Shown here: positions 1 to 8,817 of the stretch, one piece after another | Layout of the letters: each line of letters begins with the position of its first letter | Position numbering within the stretch: position 1 is the first letter of the stretch | Assembly: GCF_033239625.1 (NCBI RefSeq) | Contig: NZ_BTCK01000026.1 | Coordinates: 25,641 to 89,640 of the forward strand | Direction: 5' to 3' | Source of the DNA: Paenibacillus_T sp033239625 | GTDB taxonomy: Bacteria; Bacillota; Bacilli; Paenibacillales; Paenibacillaceae | DNA length: 64,000 nt | Program-made: the position numbers and the translations under genes | Notes under the pieces: model-generated | Seen by the model: only the letters and a program-made list of their open reading frames with translations | Told to the model about the DNA's origin: nothing | Databases searched by the model: none

Positions 1-111
1 TGTTGTTGTCGGGAACTGTTGAAACAACTCTTGAATTATGTAGCTGTCCTGTTTTTCTCTCAAGGATTCTGAAATAAGGTGTTTGATTTCTGCAGATGGA
101 AAAGTGTTCAT
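1..111 (-). CDS. Hypothetical protein, N-terminal part only (runs off left edge)
   Basis: A minus-strand reading frame starts with ATG at 111 and stays open to the window edge, giving 37 residues beginning MNTFPSAEIKHLISESL. A clear ribosome binding site, GGAGG, lies at 119-123 just upstream. This start is the only solid evidence that it is a gene. The visible part is hydrophilic and helical-looking, without a signal peptide or recognisable motif. It is divergent from the HNH-Nudix gene at 427, and the spacer between them carries two inverted repeats. Function unknown. Confidence 0.55.
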   Translation of the reverse strand, partial: MNTFPSAEIKHLISESLREKQDSYIIQELFQQFPTTT

Positions 112-143
112 TGGTTTTCCTCCATTGCTATATTGGAATAAAG

Positions 144-171
144 AAGGCCTTACACTTTTGTGTAAGGCCTT
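144..171. repeat. 12-bp perfect inverted repeat with TTTT loop in divergent spacer
   Basis: AAGGCCTTACAC (144-155) and its exact complement (160-171) flank a TTTT loop. It lies directly upstream of the minus-strand gene's ribosome binding site, so it cannot be that gene's terminator. It could be an operator, or the terminator of a gene lost from this spot. The run of T after it is short on both strands. Confidence 0.6.
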
Positions 172-184
172 TCAATGCATGTAG

Positions 185-227
185 ATCCTCTCACGAGGAC
201 TACCTATCATGCATAGGTATCGAGGAT
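185..227. repeat. Nested inverted repeats upstream of the HNH-Nudix gene
   Basis: ATCCTC (185-190) pairs with GAGGAT (222-227). Inside it TACCTAT (201-207) pairs with ATAGGTA (213-219) around CATGC. Together they could fold as a two-tier hairpin or bind a dimeric regulator. The structure is upstream of the candidate promoter at 260-288, so it is more likely an operator region than a leader structure. Confidence 0.4.
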
Positions 228-259
228 ATAATATATATTCATCTTTAATAATATTACGA

Positions 260-288
260 TTGAAATAGAACGATTAGACCGCTATCTA
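260..288 (+). promoter_or_regulatory. Candidate sigma-A promoter for the HNH-Nudix/DUF2075 genes
   Basis: TTGAAA (260-265) and TATCTA (283-288) are 17 bp apart, which fits a vegetative promoter. Transcription would begin near 295, leaving a leader of roughly 130 nt before the start at 427. The surrounding DNA is very AT-rich, so chance matches are common here. Confidence 0.35.
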
Positions 289-426
289 TAGTTTAGATAC
301 GTGGATATTAAAATTTGTCTAATAATTCATATTCTGTCGACGCTATTCTACATATTAGAGGAAATCCACCCCTGATTAGAGAAGTAATATAGGGCAATGG
401 ACCTAATGATAAGCCGAGGTGTAATC

Positions 427-1881
427 ATGATCATCGATGATGCAATTAATTTCGTAGTAGACGAAGTTGAAGATCCAGCATTGTTGCATCCAAACCTAGA
501 GGATGAATTTAAAAATAAAGTAACTCGTTCAAAAACGATTGTACATAGAATAAAGAAAGTTGGAGATTTGAAACGATATCTTCAACGATTCGAGGTTGTC
601 CCTCCACCAGGAGATCAAAAGAGGGCATTATATGACCGGTTTAAGGAGCTTGGCCTAAAAACATATGAAGATTTATACCCTGAGTTTGTACAGAAATTTG
701 CTCAATATATAGACGATGTTACAGTCATCGACGATTTTGTTCTAGGTAAAGAGTACTCCTCCTGGGATATTTCGATATTCTCTCAAACATACGATACGCA
801 ATCAGGTATCTATTTAATTGGTGACGAACCTAATTACCAAGCTATATTTGTAAAGGCTACATTTGAAGAGGGAAAGTATCCAAATAAATGGATAGAAACT
901 AACGAGCTTCTGAAGTACTACATGTATAGTCTTAAAGGGAACTTTAATCCGTCTTATAAATATAATGCTGCTATTATTAATTCAGTAAAAACAAATACAC
1001 CGATTTATGTATTTGAAAAACAAGATACCCGTCTAACACTCAAAGGTATATTTAAGTATGAAAGCGATAATTTTGATCCTTCAGATAGTTCACGTTGGTT
1101 CATCTTAAAAAAAGTAAACTCACTACAAACAAGTAAAATACTGACTGTAAGAGAGTATGACTTAGAAATTGAGAAGCAAGTACGTGTTTCAAAAAAGTAT
1201 ACAAATGCTGAACGGAAAAAGAGATTGCATGAAGCAGATAAAATTCCAGCAAAGTTGACAGTGACATCGAACCAATTTATTAGGAATTCGGATGTGATCG
1301 TAGAAGTATTGTTACGTGCAAAAGGAGTATGTGAGAAGTGCCGGAAACCGGCACCTTTTATTCGGGCAAGTGATTTGTCACCTTACCTTGAAGTTCATCA
1401 TATTATTCCGCTTGCTGAAGGCGGAGAGGATACCGTTGAAAATGCAAAAGCGCTTTGTCCTAATTGTCATCGTGAGGTTCATCATGCAGCTGATGTGATT
1501 ACGGTTACTGCAGGAATTCTAATCGAAAATGGTGAGGTGTTAATTACACAATGTAAGAGCAATGATGGAGACCTAGGGAAATGGGAATTACCTGGCGGGC
1601 AGATAAAGAATAATGAAGCCCCTGAGAGATGTTTGAGACGTGAGTTAAAAGAAAAGCTCGATATTACGGTCAGAGTACAGAAATTCTTCTGTGATAGTGT
1701 CTATAACAATGGCAAACAAATAATTAGATTAATGACATACATGATAAGGCGTGTAGAAGGTAATCCTGTTATGGTTGAACATGAATCGCTTCAGTGGGTG
1801 AAGCCTGACGATATTGATAATTTAGAGTTGCTTCCGGCTGTTGTTCCTGTGATAGAACGGTTGAGAAACATCAATAGATAA
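427..1881 (+). CDS. HNH endonuclease fused to a C-terminal degenerate Nudix domain
   Basis: A 484-residue protein. Residues about 1-295 are unassigned. A stretch beginning EYSSWDISIF and ending in a WFILKKV-like strand looks like a PUA/SRA-type beta-barrel as found before HNH domains in modified-DNA restriction enzymes; this is inference. The HNH domain follows at about 297-356, with a C302/C305 and C344/C347 zinc knuckle and HH at 324-325. A Nudix domain (about 357-484) follows directly. Its box reads G391-x5-E then RELKEK at 405-410, so the last acidic residue of the usual REUXEE is lysine (K410), and the following Gly is Asp. Hydrolysis may be weak or lost. I chose ATG 427 because GAGGTG lies 5 bp upstream; ATG 397 is possible. 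An intact Nudix gene follows after 31 bp. Confidence 0.8.
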   Translation: MIIDDAINFVVDEVEDPALLHPNLEDEFKNKVTRSKTIVHRIKKVGDLKRYLQRFEVVPPPGDQKRALYDRFKELGLKTYEDLYPEFVQKFAQYIDDVTVIDDFVLGKEYSSWDISIFSQTYDTQSGIYLIGDEPNYQAIFVKATFEEGKYPNKWIETNELLKYYMYSLKGNFNPSYKYNAAIINSVKTNTPIYVFEKQDTRLTLKGIFKYESDNFDPSDSSRWFILKKVNSLQTSKILTVREYDLEIEKQVRVSKKYTNAERKKRLHEADKIPAKLTVTSNQFIRNSDVIVEVLLRAKGVCEKCRKPAPFIRASDLSPYLEVHHIIPLAEGGEDTVENAKALCPNCHREVHHAADVITVTAGILIENGEVLITQCKSNDGDLGKWELPGGQIKNNEAPERCLRRELKEKLDITVRVQKFFCDSVYNNGKQIIRLMTYMIRRVEGNPVMVEHESLQWVKPDDIDNLELLPAVVPVIERLRNINR

Positions 1882-1912
1882 GAGAATCTGTTTTTATAGA
1901 AAGGACTATATT

Positions 1913-2299
1913 ATGAAGCAAGTTGATGTTGTAGGAGCAGTAATATTTAATGATTGCAATGAAATTCTTGGCGCACTTCGGTCAATGGAGATGTCCTTAC
2001 CTGGTTACTGGGAATTCCCTGGTGGAAAAATTGGGCAAGGTGAAGATCATCAATCAGCATTAGTAAGGGAGATAAAAGAAGAATTATTGTGTGATATAGA
2101 AGTCGGTGAGCTCATCGCTGACATTGTGCACGAGTATCCAAATGTAAAGGTCAGGTTAATAACGTATAAAGCTAAAATTGTAGCAGGTGTTCCAATAGCA
2201 GCTGAACATGAGAAACTTGAATGGATAGCACCTAACGACATTAGAAATCTTAAGTGGGCTCCAGCGGACATCCCCACAATTGATATCCTAAGCAAATAA
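1913..2299 (+). CDS. MutT-like Nudix hydrolase
   Basis: A 128-residue single-domain Nudix protein. The box is complete: GG at 37-38, E44, then REIKEEL at 52-58. The metal-binding glutamates fall at 53, 56 and 57, the same numbers as in E. coli MutT. The family hydrolyses nucleoside diphosphate-X substrates such as oxidised dGTP or CTP analogues; the substrate cannot be read here. The C-terminal half has the usual HEKLEWIAPNDI strand-loop. It starts at ATG 1913 with AAAGGA upstream. It sits 31 bp after the HNH-Nudix fusion and 15 bp before the DUF2075 gene, so the three are probably co-transcribed. Two Nudix modules of different catalytic integrity in one cassette is unusual. Confidence 0.88.
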   Translation: MKQVDVVGAVIFNDCNEILGALRSMEMSLPGYWEFPGGKIGQGEDHQSALVREIKEELLCDIEVGELIADIVHEYPNVKVRLITYKAKIVAGVPIAAEHEKLEWIAPNDIRNLKWAPADIPTIDILSK

Positions 2300-2314
2300 A
2301 GTCTCTTTTAAGAG

Positions 2315-4186
2315 GTGGGGGCTCTGAATGAGAATTGTGGTTGGAAAGGTACAATTCAAGAGTTATTAAATCTTGATAAAGAAGAATTAGTATCTTGTTT
2401 AACTGATTTTTTAAGTAGCTTTCAGTTGACTGTGAATACATCACATGAAAACTCATGGCGAGATACATACATTTTTTTGCACGATGCCTTCCATCTTCAT
2501 TTGAATAAATATAAAGACTTATATGTAGTTTTTGAATATATACTCCCCCTTGAAAAGGGGAGAAGACCAGATGTTCTTCTTATGTTAAAGGAACGTGTGA
2601 TAGTTCTGGAATTTAAGAGTAAAGACAAAGTTTTAATCGAAGACGTAGAGCAAACTATTGGTTATAGAGAGGATTTATTGAAGTTTCACCATGTAACATA
2701 TAAGAAGAATGTCAAAGTAGAAGGGCATTTAGTACTTACTCAAGCAGTGTTTAAACCTGAACAACTCCTAGGTATAAGCATACTTGTTAAAAGTAGATTT
2801 ATAGAGGATTTACATTTGAACGGTGAATCTTTTCAAAATAATGAAGACGTAACAGAATGGATCCAATCGTCTTATCAACCGCTACCTTCCATTACAAAGG
2901 CTACATTAGACTTATTTAAATACGGGGCTCTGCCCTGTATTAAGAACATTGAAGAAGGCGCCATTAGCAAGACAGTTAGCTTTATAAAGAAAAGAATCCA
3001 TTCGAATGAGACGATAGAAAAGAGAAAACAGATTATCTTTGTTTCAGGTGTACCTGGAGCGGGAAAAACCCTTGTTGCGTTAAAAACGTTGTATGACTAT
3101 AACGCATATCAATTTAAGCATAATAAAAATCCGGTTGCATCCATTTATCTATCAGGTAATGGTCCGCTTGTGAATGTTCTGCAGACCCAACTTGAAGATG
3201 TTGAGTTTAATGCAGCCGATGGTAGGTCCTATATTCGAGGTGTGTATGCATACAAAAGAGAGTACTTAGATTCTAATAAGGTTCCCCCGTTTCATTGCAT
3301 TTTCTTTGACGAAGCACAGCGGGCTTGGGATGCAGCGAAAATGAAAGGCCCACTAAGTGAGCCAGAGGGATTACTCCAAGTTGGAGAAAAAATATATGCA
3401 AAACATGGGCATGTAACGATTATTTGCTTTATTGGTGATGGTCAAGCTATTCATACAGGCGAAGAGAAGGGAATGTCGCTTTGGAAGCAGGCACTAACCC
3501 AATATCCAACTTGGCAGCTCCTTGTACCACCTAAATATTCAGAAACATTTAATGGACTTCGTGTCCATGAGTCCGATGACTTGTTTTTAGACACAAGTAT
3601 TAGAAGCAACTTTATTGATACCAGTAAGTTGCTCGAGTCTTTATTAGATCTCGATCTCGATTCTGCAAAAAACGAGTTATTAAAAATGAAAAAAAAGGGC
3701 TATATTCTGAGAGTGTCACGCAACTTCGAAGCAAGTAAATATTTCATCGAACAAAAATTAGTGGATTACCCTGACATGATGTATGGGATGTTAGTCTCTT
3801 CCAAAGTCGAAGATAATCTAGTTCAATCTGTCACCAAGACGCCCACTTATAAAAGTTACATGAAAGACACTGATGCCGGCAGATGGTTTCTTCATGACAG
3901 TAAAACATGGAAGCAAGGCGCCACTGAATTCGTTTGCCAAGGCTTGGAGCTAGACTTTCCGTTAGTATGCTTTGGCGGAGATTATTATGTTAATAATGGC
4001 AGATGGGTAATAGAGGACAGAGTATCTCGGAAGTATAATAATAAGTACGAGGATTTCCCGACAATTGTTAAGAACATATATCGAGTACTCTTATCAAGGG
4101 CTAGGAAGGGCATGGTCCTATTTATACCAGTGGACCTACGAGAGACATATGAAGTGTTTCTTAAGATAGGTGCTGAGGAGGTATAA
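2315..4186 (+). CDS. DUF2075-type helicase with N-terminal PD-(D/E)XK-like nuclease
   Basis: A 623-residue protein. Residues 84-103 carry RPD (84-86) followed by EFKSK (99-103), the D...ExK layout of a PD-(D/E)XK nuclease core. The superfamily 1-like P-loop ATPase has Walker A GVPGAGKT at 245-252 and a DEAQR Walker B at 332-336. The end (VLLSRARKGMVLFIP) matches the last helicase motif of DUF2075 proteins, which resemble Schlafen group III helicases. It likely acts on nucleic acid in a defence setting. The start is uncertain. GTG 2315 keeps the frame, but the best ribosome binding site, GAGGTG (2313-2318 region), instead favours an out-of-frame ATG at 2328 that opens only a 13-codon peptide. 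Alternative in-frame starts such as CTG 2324 are possible. Third gene of the Nudix cassette. Confidence 0.78.
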   Translation: MGALNENCGWKGTIQELLNLDKEELVSCLTDFLSSFQLTVNTSHENSWRDTYIFLHDAFHLHLNKYKDLYVVFEYILPLEKGRRPDVLLMLKERVIVLEFKSKDKVLIEDVEQTIGYREDLLKFHHVTYKKNVKVEGHLVLTQAVFKPEQLLGISILVKSRFIEDLHLNGESFQNNEDVTEWIQSSYQPLPSITKATLDLFKYGALPCIKNIEEGAISKTVSFIKKRIHSNETIEKRKQIIFVSGVPGAGKTLVALKTLYDYNAYQFKHNKNPVASIYLSGNGPLVNVLQTQLEDVEFNAADGRSYIRGVYAYKREYLDSNKVPPFHCIFFDEAQRAWDAAKMKGPLSEPEGLLQVGEKIYAKHGHVTIICFIGDGQAIHTGEEKGMSLWKQALTQYPTWQLLVPPKYSETFNGLRVHESDDLFLDTSIRSNFIDTSKLLESLLDLDLDSAKNELLKMKKKGYILRVSRNFEASKYFIEQKLVDYPDMMYGMLVSSKVEDNLVQSVTKTPTYKSYMKDTDAGRWFLHDSKTWKQGATEFVCQGLELDFPLVCFGGDYYVNNGRWVIEDRVSRKYNNKYEDFPTIVKNIYRVLLSRARKGMVLFIPVDLRETYEVFLKIGAEEV

Positions 4187-4286
4187 GTATGCTAGTTTCA
4201 TATTCTGGTCATGCATTATTGGGAGTTTGCTGAACAGCCTGGATTTAAGTTGTTGAGAATGAAACATATATAAGGAGTAGGTACAA

Positions 4287-6857
4287 TTGCAAGAGCCGAC
4301 TGTTCGATTTCTTCCAGATGAAAGTATTGAAAATAAGAAAGTATTTGAAGTAACTGGTCCGCTCGGTATCATAATAATAAAGCTTAGACGTCAAGGGGAA
4401 GCAGTGCAGCTTTGTGAACCAGGTGTGTTCGATTCAGATGGGAGTGCAATAAAGAATTGGAAAACAGGCGGGATTAATGGACGCTACACACTAAAAGAGT
4501 TTATTTCTGACCGAGTAGGCGTGCCCTTTTCGGAAACACGAGACGTATGGTTTGGAAAGCTTATGAATCTAAGTGATACGGGAATGGACATGAAACCAGA
4601 TATCAAGATGTTAGAGATTCTGGACTTTCTAAGAGACCATGGTGGAGAGTATTACAAGGACCCAGAAAAAGCAGATAATGATGTTGCGAAAAAAAAGATG
4701 ATTGAGCTTAAAGACTTAGCTAAAAGTATTGGAAAGAATTTCTCGAAAATAGGTCAGTTCTTCATCTCAGATGGTTACGTTTTTGATGAACCATCTGCCA
4801 GTAAGTGGTTGGATGGTAGTGGAAACGGAATCCGCACATATTTTTGGATAGAACTTAAGTTTCCTCATAAAGAAATGCTTCCAACGAGTATTTCAATTTT
4901 TGCTGAGAAGAAAAATGATAACCTTAATTACAGAGTTTCATTAGAGATTAAAGACAGTAAAAGTGATATTGAAGGATATAAGAGGCATAATAAGTTTTTA
5001 GATATCCTAAATCCTGAATCAGTAAACTTTGAATACTTTGTAACAACTAAAGCAGGGCTTGAAATGCAATCCGTATCTGGAGAGCAAATTCTAACTACTA
5101 TAGAGAAAGTGAAAAATAGAGAGTACCGAAAGCTACAGATTGGTAGAACCATTACTTACGATGAGATTCTGAGAATGGATAGCATTCAGTTTCTAAAGAG
5201 AATATCAGACGTAATAGTTGAACTGGAACCATATTATAAACGAGCTGTTGAGGATGGTAATTCAGAGCAAAACGAGAAGATAAATGGAACTTCTTTAGAT
5301 GGAGGAAATGTCGTGAAAGACAAAAATATTATCTTGTATGGACCTCCGGGAACTGGGAAAACATACAATACTGTGAAATACGCTTTGGCTATCATCGAGA
5401 ATAAAAGTTTTGAGCAAATTGAAGAAGAGGTCAAAGGGGCAGGATACGACCATGTCTTTTTGCGTTATAAAGCGTATAAGGAAAAGGGCCAGATCGCTTT
5501 TACCACTTTTCATCAATCCTTTGGATATGAGGAGTTTATAGAAGGTATTAAGCCAATAATTGACGATGAAAACACAGGAGAGGTTAAATATGCTTTGGAA
5601 CCTGGTGTTTTTAAAGCTTTCTGTGACAATGCATCGAAATTTAAAGTTATTACCAATAATGGTGACTCTGAATTAATAGCTGGTAACTCAATGATCTGGA
5701 AAATTTCATTAGAGGGAGCAGGAGATAATCCTACAAAAAAAGCGTGTTTTAGAGATAGTTGTATTCGAATTGGTTGGGATCATCTACCTGAGCATATCGA
5801 ATACGAAACTGAATGTGATTCCTCTACTGTTCGCGACATGCTTATTGACTTTCAGGATACTATGAGCATAGGAGATGTTGTTCTTTCTTTATTTAACAAG
5901 TCTACGATCGATGCAATAGGGATCGTTACAGGTGATTACATCTATGACAATGATCTAAAGGAATACAAGAGAAAAAGAACTGTGAAGTGGCTTGCAACTA
6001 ACATTAGAGAAGACATCTACGCTCTTAATGGAAATACATTTTTAACTACTCGTACTTTGTATAAATTAAATAGAATTAACCCTTCTGATCTCATGAAAAT
6101 TATCGAAAAATATCAAGATACTGGTTCCATCGATTCGGAACTAAGTAGTAATAACCAGTCTCAAACAAACATTAGTTTAGAGCGCGAACAGAACAATTAT
6201 GTTTTCATTATAGATGAAATCAATAGAGGTAATATTTCAAAGATATTTGGTGAGTTAATTACTCTCATTGAGTCTTCGAAACGTCTAGGCAAGGATGAAG
6301 AGCTAACAGCAATCTTACCTTACTCGAAGAAAAAATTTGGTGTGCCTGATAATGTTTATATACTTGGAACCATGAATACAGCTGACAGATCCATAGCATT
6401 ATTGGATACCGCGCTTCGCAGGAGATTTAAGTTTATTGAAATGATGCCGCAGTGTGAAGTGCTTGATAATGTACTAGTTCAGGATATTAATGTAAGCAAA
6501 CTTCTCGAAACAATTAATAAAAGAATAGAAGTCCTTTATGACAGAGAGCATATGATAGGGCACGCCTATTTTATTGAACTAAAAAAGGACCCATCGATCG
6601 ATCGGTTAGCAAGTATTTTTAATAATTCAATTATCCCGCTACTACAAGAATATTTTTATGAAGATTACAAGAAGATTCAGTTGGTTCTTGGAGACTTAAA
6701 TAAGAAGGAAGAATTAAGGTTTATCAAAAATATCCAAGTTGATCAAAAGCTCTTTGGTAATATCCAAGACATGGATTTTGATGAAAATGAGGTTTTTCTG
6801 CTTAACCAAAGTGCATTATATAACATCGAAGCTTATAAACAAGTTTATAACTTTTAG
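4287..6857 (+). CDS. mcrB: McrB-like AAA+ GTPase of a type IV restriction system, with inserted EVE/PUA-like domain
   Basis: An 856-residue motor subunit. McrB hydrolyses GTP and drives the McrC nuclease on modified DNA. Walker A GPPGTGKT lies at about 352-359. The McrB signature NRGNISKIFGEL starts at N646, and GTMNTADRSIALLD followed by ALRRRF gives the sensor and arginine-finger region. Residues 1-340 are a divergent DNA-recognition part. Between Walker A and the signature, about residues 455-620, sits an insert opening with MIWKISL and containing CIRIGWD. This resembles the EVE/PUA-like modified-base readers found in some McrB proteins. The start is TTG at 4287 with AAGGAG 9 bp upstream. 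mcrC follows after 3 bp. A 100-bp gap separates it from the DUF2075 gene, so it may be a separate unit. Confidence 0.9.
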   Translation: MQEPTVRFLPDESIENKKVFEVTGPLGIIIIKLRRQGEAVQLCEPGVFDSDGSAIKNWKTGGINGRYTLKEFISDRVGVPFSETRDVWFGKLMNLSDTGMDMKPDIKMLEILDFLRDHGGEYYKDPEKADNDVAKKKMIELKDLAKSIGKNFSKIGQFFISDGYVFDEPSASKWLDGSGNGIRTYFWIELKFPHKEMLPTSISIFAEKKNDNLNYRVSLEIKDSKSDIEGYKRHNKFLDILNPESVNFEYFVTTKAGLEMQSVSGEQILTTIEKVKNREYRKLQIGRTITYDEILRMDSIQFLKRISDVIVELEPYYKRAVEDGNSEQNEKINGTSLDGGNVVKDKNIILYGPPGTGKTYNTVKYALAIIENKSFEQIEEEVKGAGYDHVFLRYKAYKEKGQIAFTTFHQSFGYEEFIEGIKPIIDDENTGEVKYALEPGVFKAFCDNASKFKVITNNGDSELIAGNSMIWKISLEGAGDNPTKKACFRDSCIRIGWDHLPEHIEYETECDSSTVRDMLIDFQDTMSIGDVVLSLFNKSTIDAIGIVTGDYIYDNDLKEYKRKRTVKWLATNIREDIYALNGNTFLTTRTLYKLNRINPSDLMKIIEKYQDTGSIDSELSSNNQSQTNISLEREQNNYVFIIDEINRGNISKIFGELITLIESSKRLGKDEELTAILPYSKKKFGVPDNVYILGTMNTADRSIALLDTALRRRFKFIEMMPQCEVLDNVLVQDINVSKLLETINKRIEVLYDREHMIGHAYFIELKKDPSIDRLASIFNNSIIPLLQEYFYEDYKKIQLVLGDLNKKEELRFIKNIQVDQKLFGNIQDMDFDENEVFLLNQSALYNIEAYKQVYNF

Positions 6858-6860
6858 TTA

Positions 6861-8162
6861 TTGGTGATTATATTGAAAAACTATTATGTAATAAAAGAGT
6901 ACGATTCATTCGTAAGGGGGGAGTTGGCAGGACTCCCATCCAATTATGTTTCAATTTCAGAAAAAACATTTGATGATCTAGAGAACTTTATTATTATGCA
7001 TAAAACTGACTCAGGGACAGAAGCTCTTGAATTTATGTCTATCTCAAGTAAGAAAGGCATTGGAAAGGTTATTAGTGCCAAGAACTATGTTGGACTCATA
7101 CAAATGAATGATGGTACACAAATTGAAATTCTCCCTAAGATCTATACGAAAGAAAAGATAGAGTCTGAAAGAGTGACCAGAAAGATATTTCTAAAAATGC
7201 TCAGTTCTCTAAAAGACTTCCCTTTTAAAACTTTCAATAACTCAAATCTTGGAGTATCCAGAACTAGTTTATTTGAGATTTTCATAAAGATGTTCATTGA
7301 CGAGATACGAGCGTTAACAAAGAGGGGATTAAGTTCAAATTATATTCCTCACGAAGAGAATGAGAAGTTTTACAAGGGGAAACTAATCTTTAACGAACAG
7401 ATAAAGAAAAATTTTATCCATAAAGAGTGTTTCTTTGTATCTTATGATGTATTTAGTGTGAATAGGCCGGAAAACAAACTAGTCAAAGCGACACTAATGA
7501 AACTTTTGAAGTTATCAAAGGATTCACGGAATATTAGAGATATTGAGCAATTGCTTGTCGCATTCGAAGTGGTGGACGTTTCTGTAAATTATTCACAGGA
7601 TTTTTCGAAAATTAAAATGGATAGAAGTATGCAGGCTTATGAATTACTTCTTGCATGGTGCAAGGTTTTCTTAATGAACAAGAGTTTTACAACATTTGCG
7701 GGCTCGAGTATAGCTTATGCTCTTTTGTTTCCAATGGAAAAAGTGTTTGAAGCTTATATGGGTAATGTGATGAAAAAATACTTTGGGGCTAAGGATAAAG
7801 TTACGCTTCAAGATCAAAAATACCACTTGTTCGATCAGCCGAAGCAATTTAAACTACAGCCTGATATTGTCTTACAAATGACAGACAGCATAATCATTAT
7901 GGATGCAAAATGGAAATTGCTTAATAGTTTGTATCCAAACTACGGGATTTCCCAAACTGATATGTATCAAATGTATGCTTATTCAAAGAAGTATAATGCT
8001 CGAAAAATTTATCTATTATACCCTTTGCATGAGGATGTATCTGATCAGATGCATGCGGAATTATCATTTATAAGTAATGACCAAGTTATGATAGAAGTTA
8101 TTTTTATAGATTTACAAAATATCGTCAGCACAATTGAGAGAATTTCTGCAAGCATGTCATAG
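6861..8162 (+). CDS. mcrC: McrC-like nuclease subunit
   Basis: A 433-residue partner of McrB. The C-terminal PD-(D/E)XK nuclease shows LQPDIVLQ with D335 and IIIMDAKWK with D348 and K350, the metal and lysine positions of the family. The preceding PMEKVFEAYMG motif is typical of McrC. The N-terminal half is the McrB-interacting part that also supplies GTPase stimulation in characterised complexes. The start is not certain: TTG 6861, GTG 6864 and TTG 6873 are all in frame and close to the mcrB stop, and GGTGAT at 6863-6868 could serve the last one. A 9-bp stem hairpin at 8294-8320 probably ends the transcript. With mcrB it forms a complete type IV restriction module; both genes look intact. 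Confidence 0.9.
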   Translation: MVIILKNYYVIKEYDSFVRGELAGLPSNYVSISEKTFDDLENFIIMHKTDSGTEALEFMSISSKKGIGKVISAKNYVGLIQMNDGTQIEILPKIYTKEKIESERVTRKIFLKMLSSLKDFPFKTFNNSNLGVSRTSLFEIFIKMFIDEIRALTKRGLSSNYIPHEENEKFYKGKLIFNEQIKKNFIHKECFFVSYDVFSVNRPENKLVKATLMKLLKLSKDSRNIRDIEQLLVAFEVVDVSVNYSQDFSKIKMDRSMQAYELLLAWCKVFLMNKSFTTFAGSSIAYALLFPMEKVFEAYMGNVMKKYFGAKDKVTLQDQKYHLFDQPKQFKLQPDIVLQMTDSIIIMDAKWKLLNSLYPNYGISQTDMYQMYAYSKKYNARKIYLLYPLHEDVSDQMHAELSFISNDQVMIEVIFIDLQNIVSTIERISASMS

Positions 8163-8293
8163 AAGCGATGCTCAAAGAATGTGTCAAAACCAGGCCGGCG
8201 TGACCCAGCTACATATAGGTTATCTTGGATTCTTATCAAAATTAGGTAATGATTGTGACGGATTGGCTTGTGAAGCAAAAAGACCGTTCATAG

Positions 8294-8320
8294 AAGGGAA
8301 CTGTATAGTGTAGTTCCCTT
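8294..8320 (+). terminator. Hairpin terminator after mcrC
   Basis: AAGGGAACT (8294-8302) pairs perfectly with AGTTCCCTT (8312-8320) around a 9-nt loop. A T-rich stretch follows. It sits 130 bp after the mcrC stop. Confidence 0.55.
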
Positions 8321-8442
8321 TCTCTAGAGTAGTTCATGTATTGATTTATACTAGCTTCAGGGGAACAAGACCACCGAGAGTTACTAAGCCGTCGTTTTCT
8401 CAGGAGGCACTGAAGGGCACTTCTTATTAATTCCTTGATAAG

Positions 8443-8454
8443 GAACATGTGTTC
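8443..8454. promoter_or_regulatory. SOS box (LexA/DinR operator)
   Basis: GAAC-ATGT-GTTC exactly fits the Gram-positive LexA operator core GAAC-N4-GTTC. It lies at the start of a decayed yolD-like gene, a family that is commonly SOS-controlled next to Y-family polymerases. The match is exact and in the right context. Confidence 0.75.
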
Positions 8455-8817
8455 GTTCTACACTTATCTACAGAGGCGAGCCGAATAGACACGTCAAAAA
8501 CAAGTAAGAAACTGATGGGGAATGGCTTCTGGGAATCAAGCCGTGATGCTTCCGAAGCACAAGGCTGCACTGATCGAGATGCGTAAAGAGGCGCGTAAGC
8601 ATATACGCCGAATGTCGACTTCGAAGCAGCTGAGAACATCGCAGCAGCAGTCGCCAGGTCGTTTACAGAGCAACAATAGGAGATCACGATCATGGTGTAC
8701 AATCCATACTGTGATCGTGTCGAGGCGGGAATCGTTGAGCGCGATGACCAATTCGGCAAGCGGATTCGCATTGACGGCGAATGGATACTGTTCGAGGATA
8801 TTATTGCTCTGGAATAA
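8449..8817 (+). pseudogene. yolD-like gene, broken by two frameshifts and a stop codon
   Basis: Frame pieces join into one YolD-like protein. SKKLMGNGFWESSR reads to about 8544, then frame 2 gives MLPKHKAALIEMRKEA. After about 8600 the original frame resumes as TPNVDFEAAENIAAAVARSF. A TAG at 8677-8679 then interrupts it before YNPYCDRVEAGIVERDDQFG and IDGEWILFEDIIALE, ending at TAA 8815-8817. The order WESSRMMLPEHKE... and GEWIxxxDI is the family pattern. The first shift looks like a 2-bp loss in an ATGATG stretch. YolD-like proteins accompany UvrX/PolY translesion polymerases; no polymerase gene remains here. The intact SOS box at 8443 shows how the gene was controlled. The exact original start is unclear (GTG 8449 or ATG 8515). 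Confidence 0.8.
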
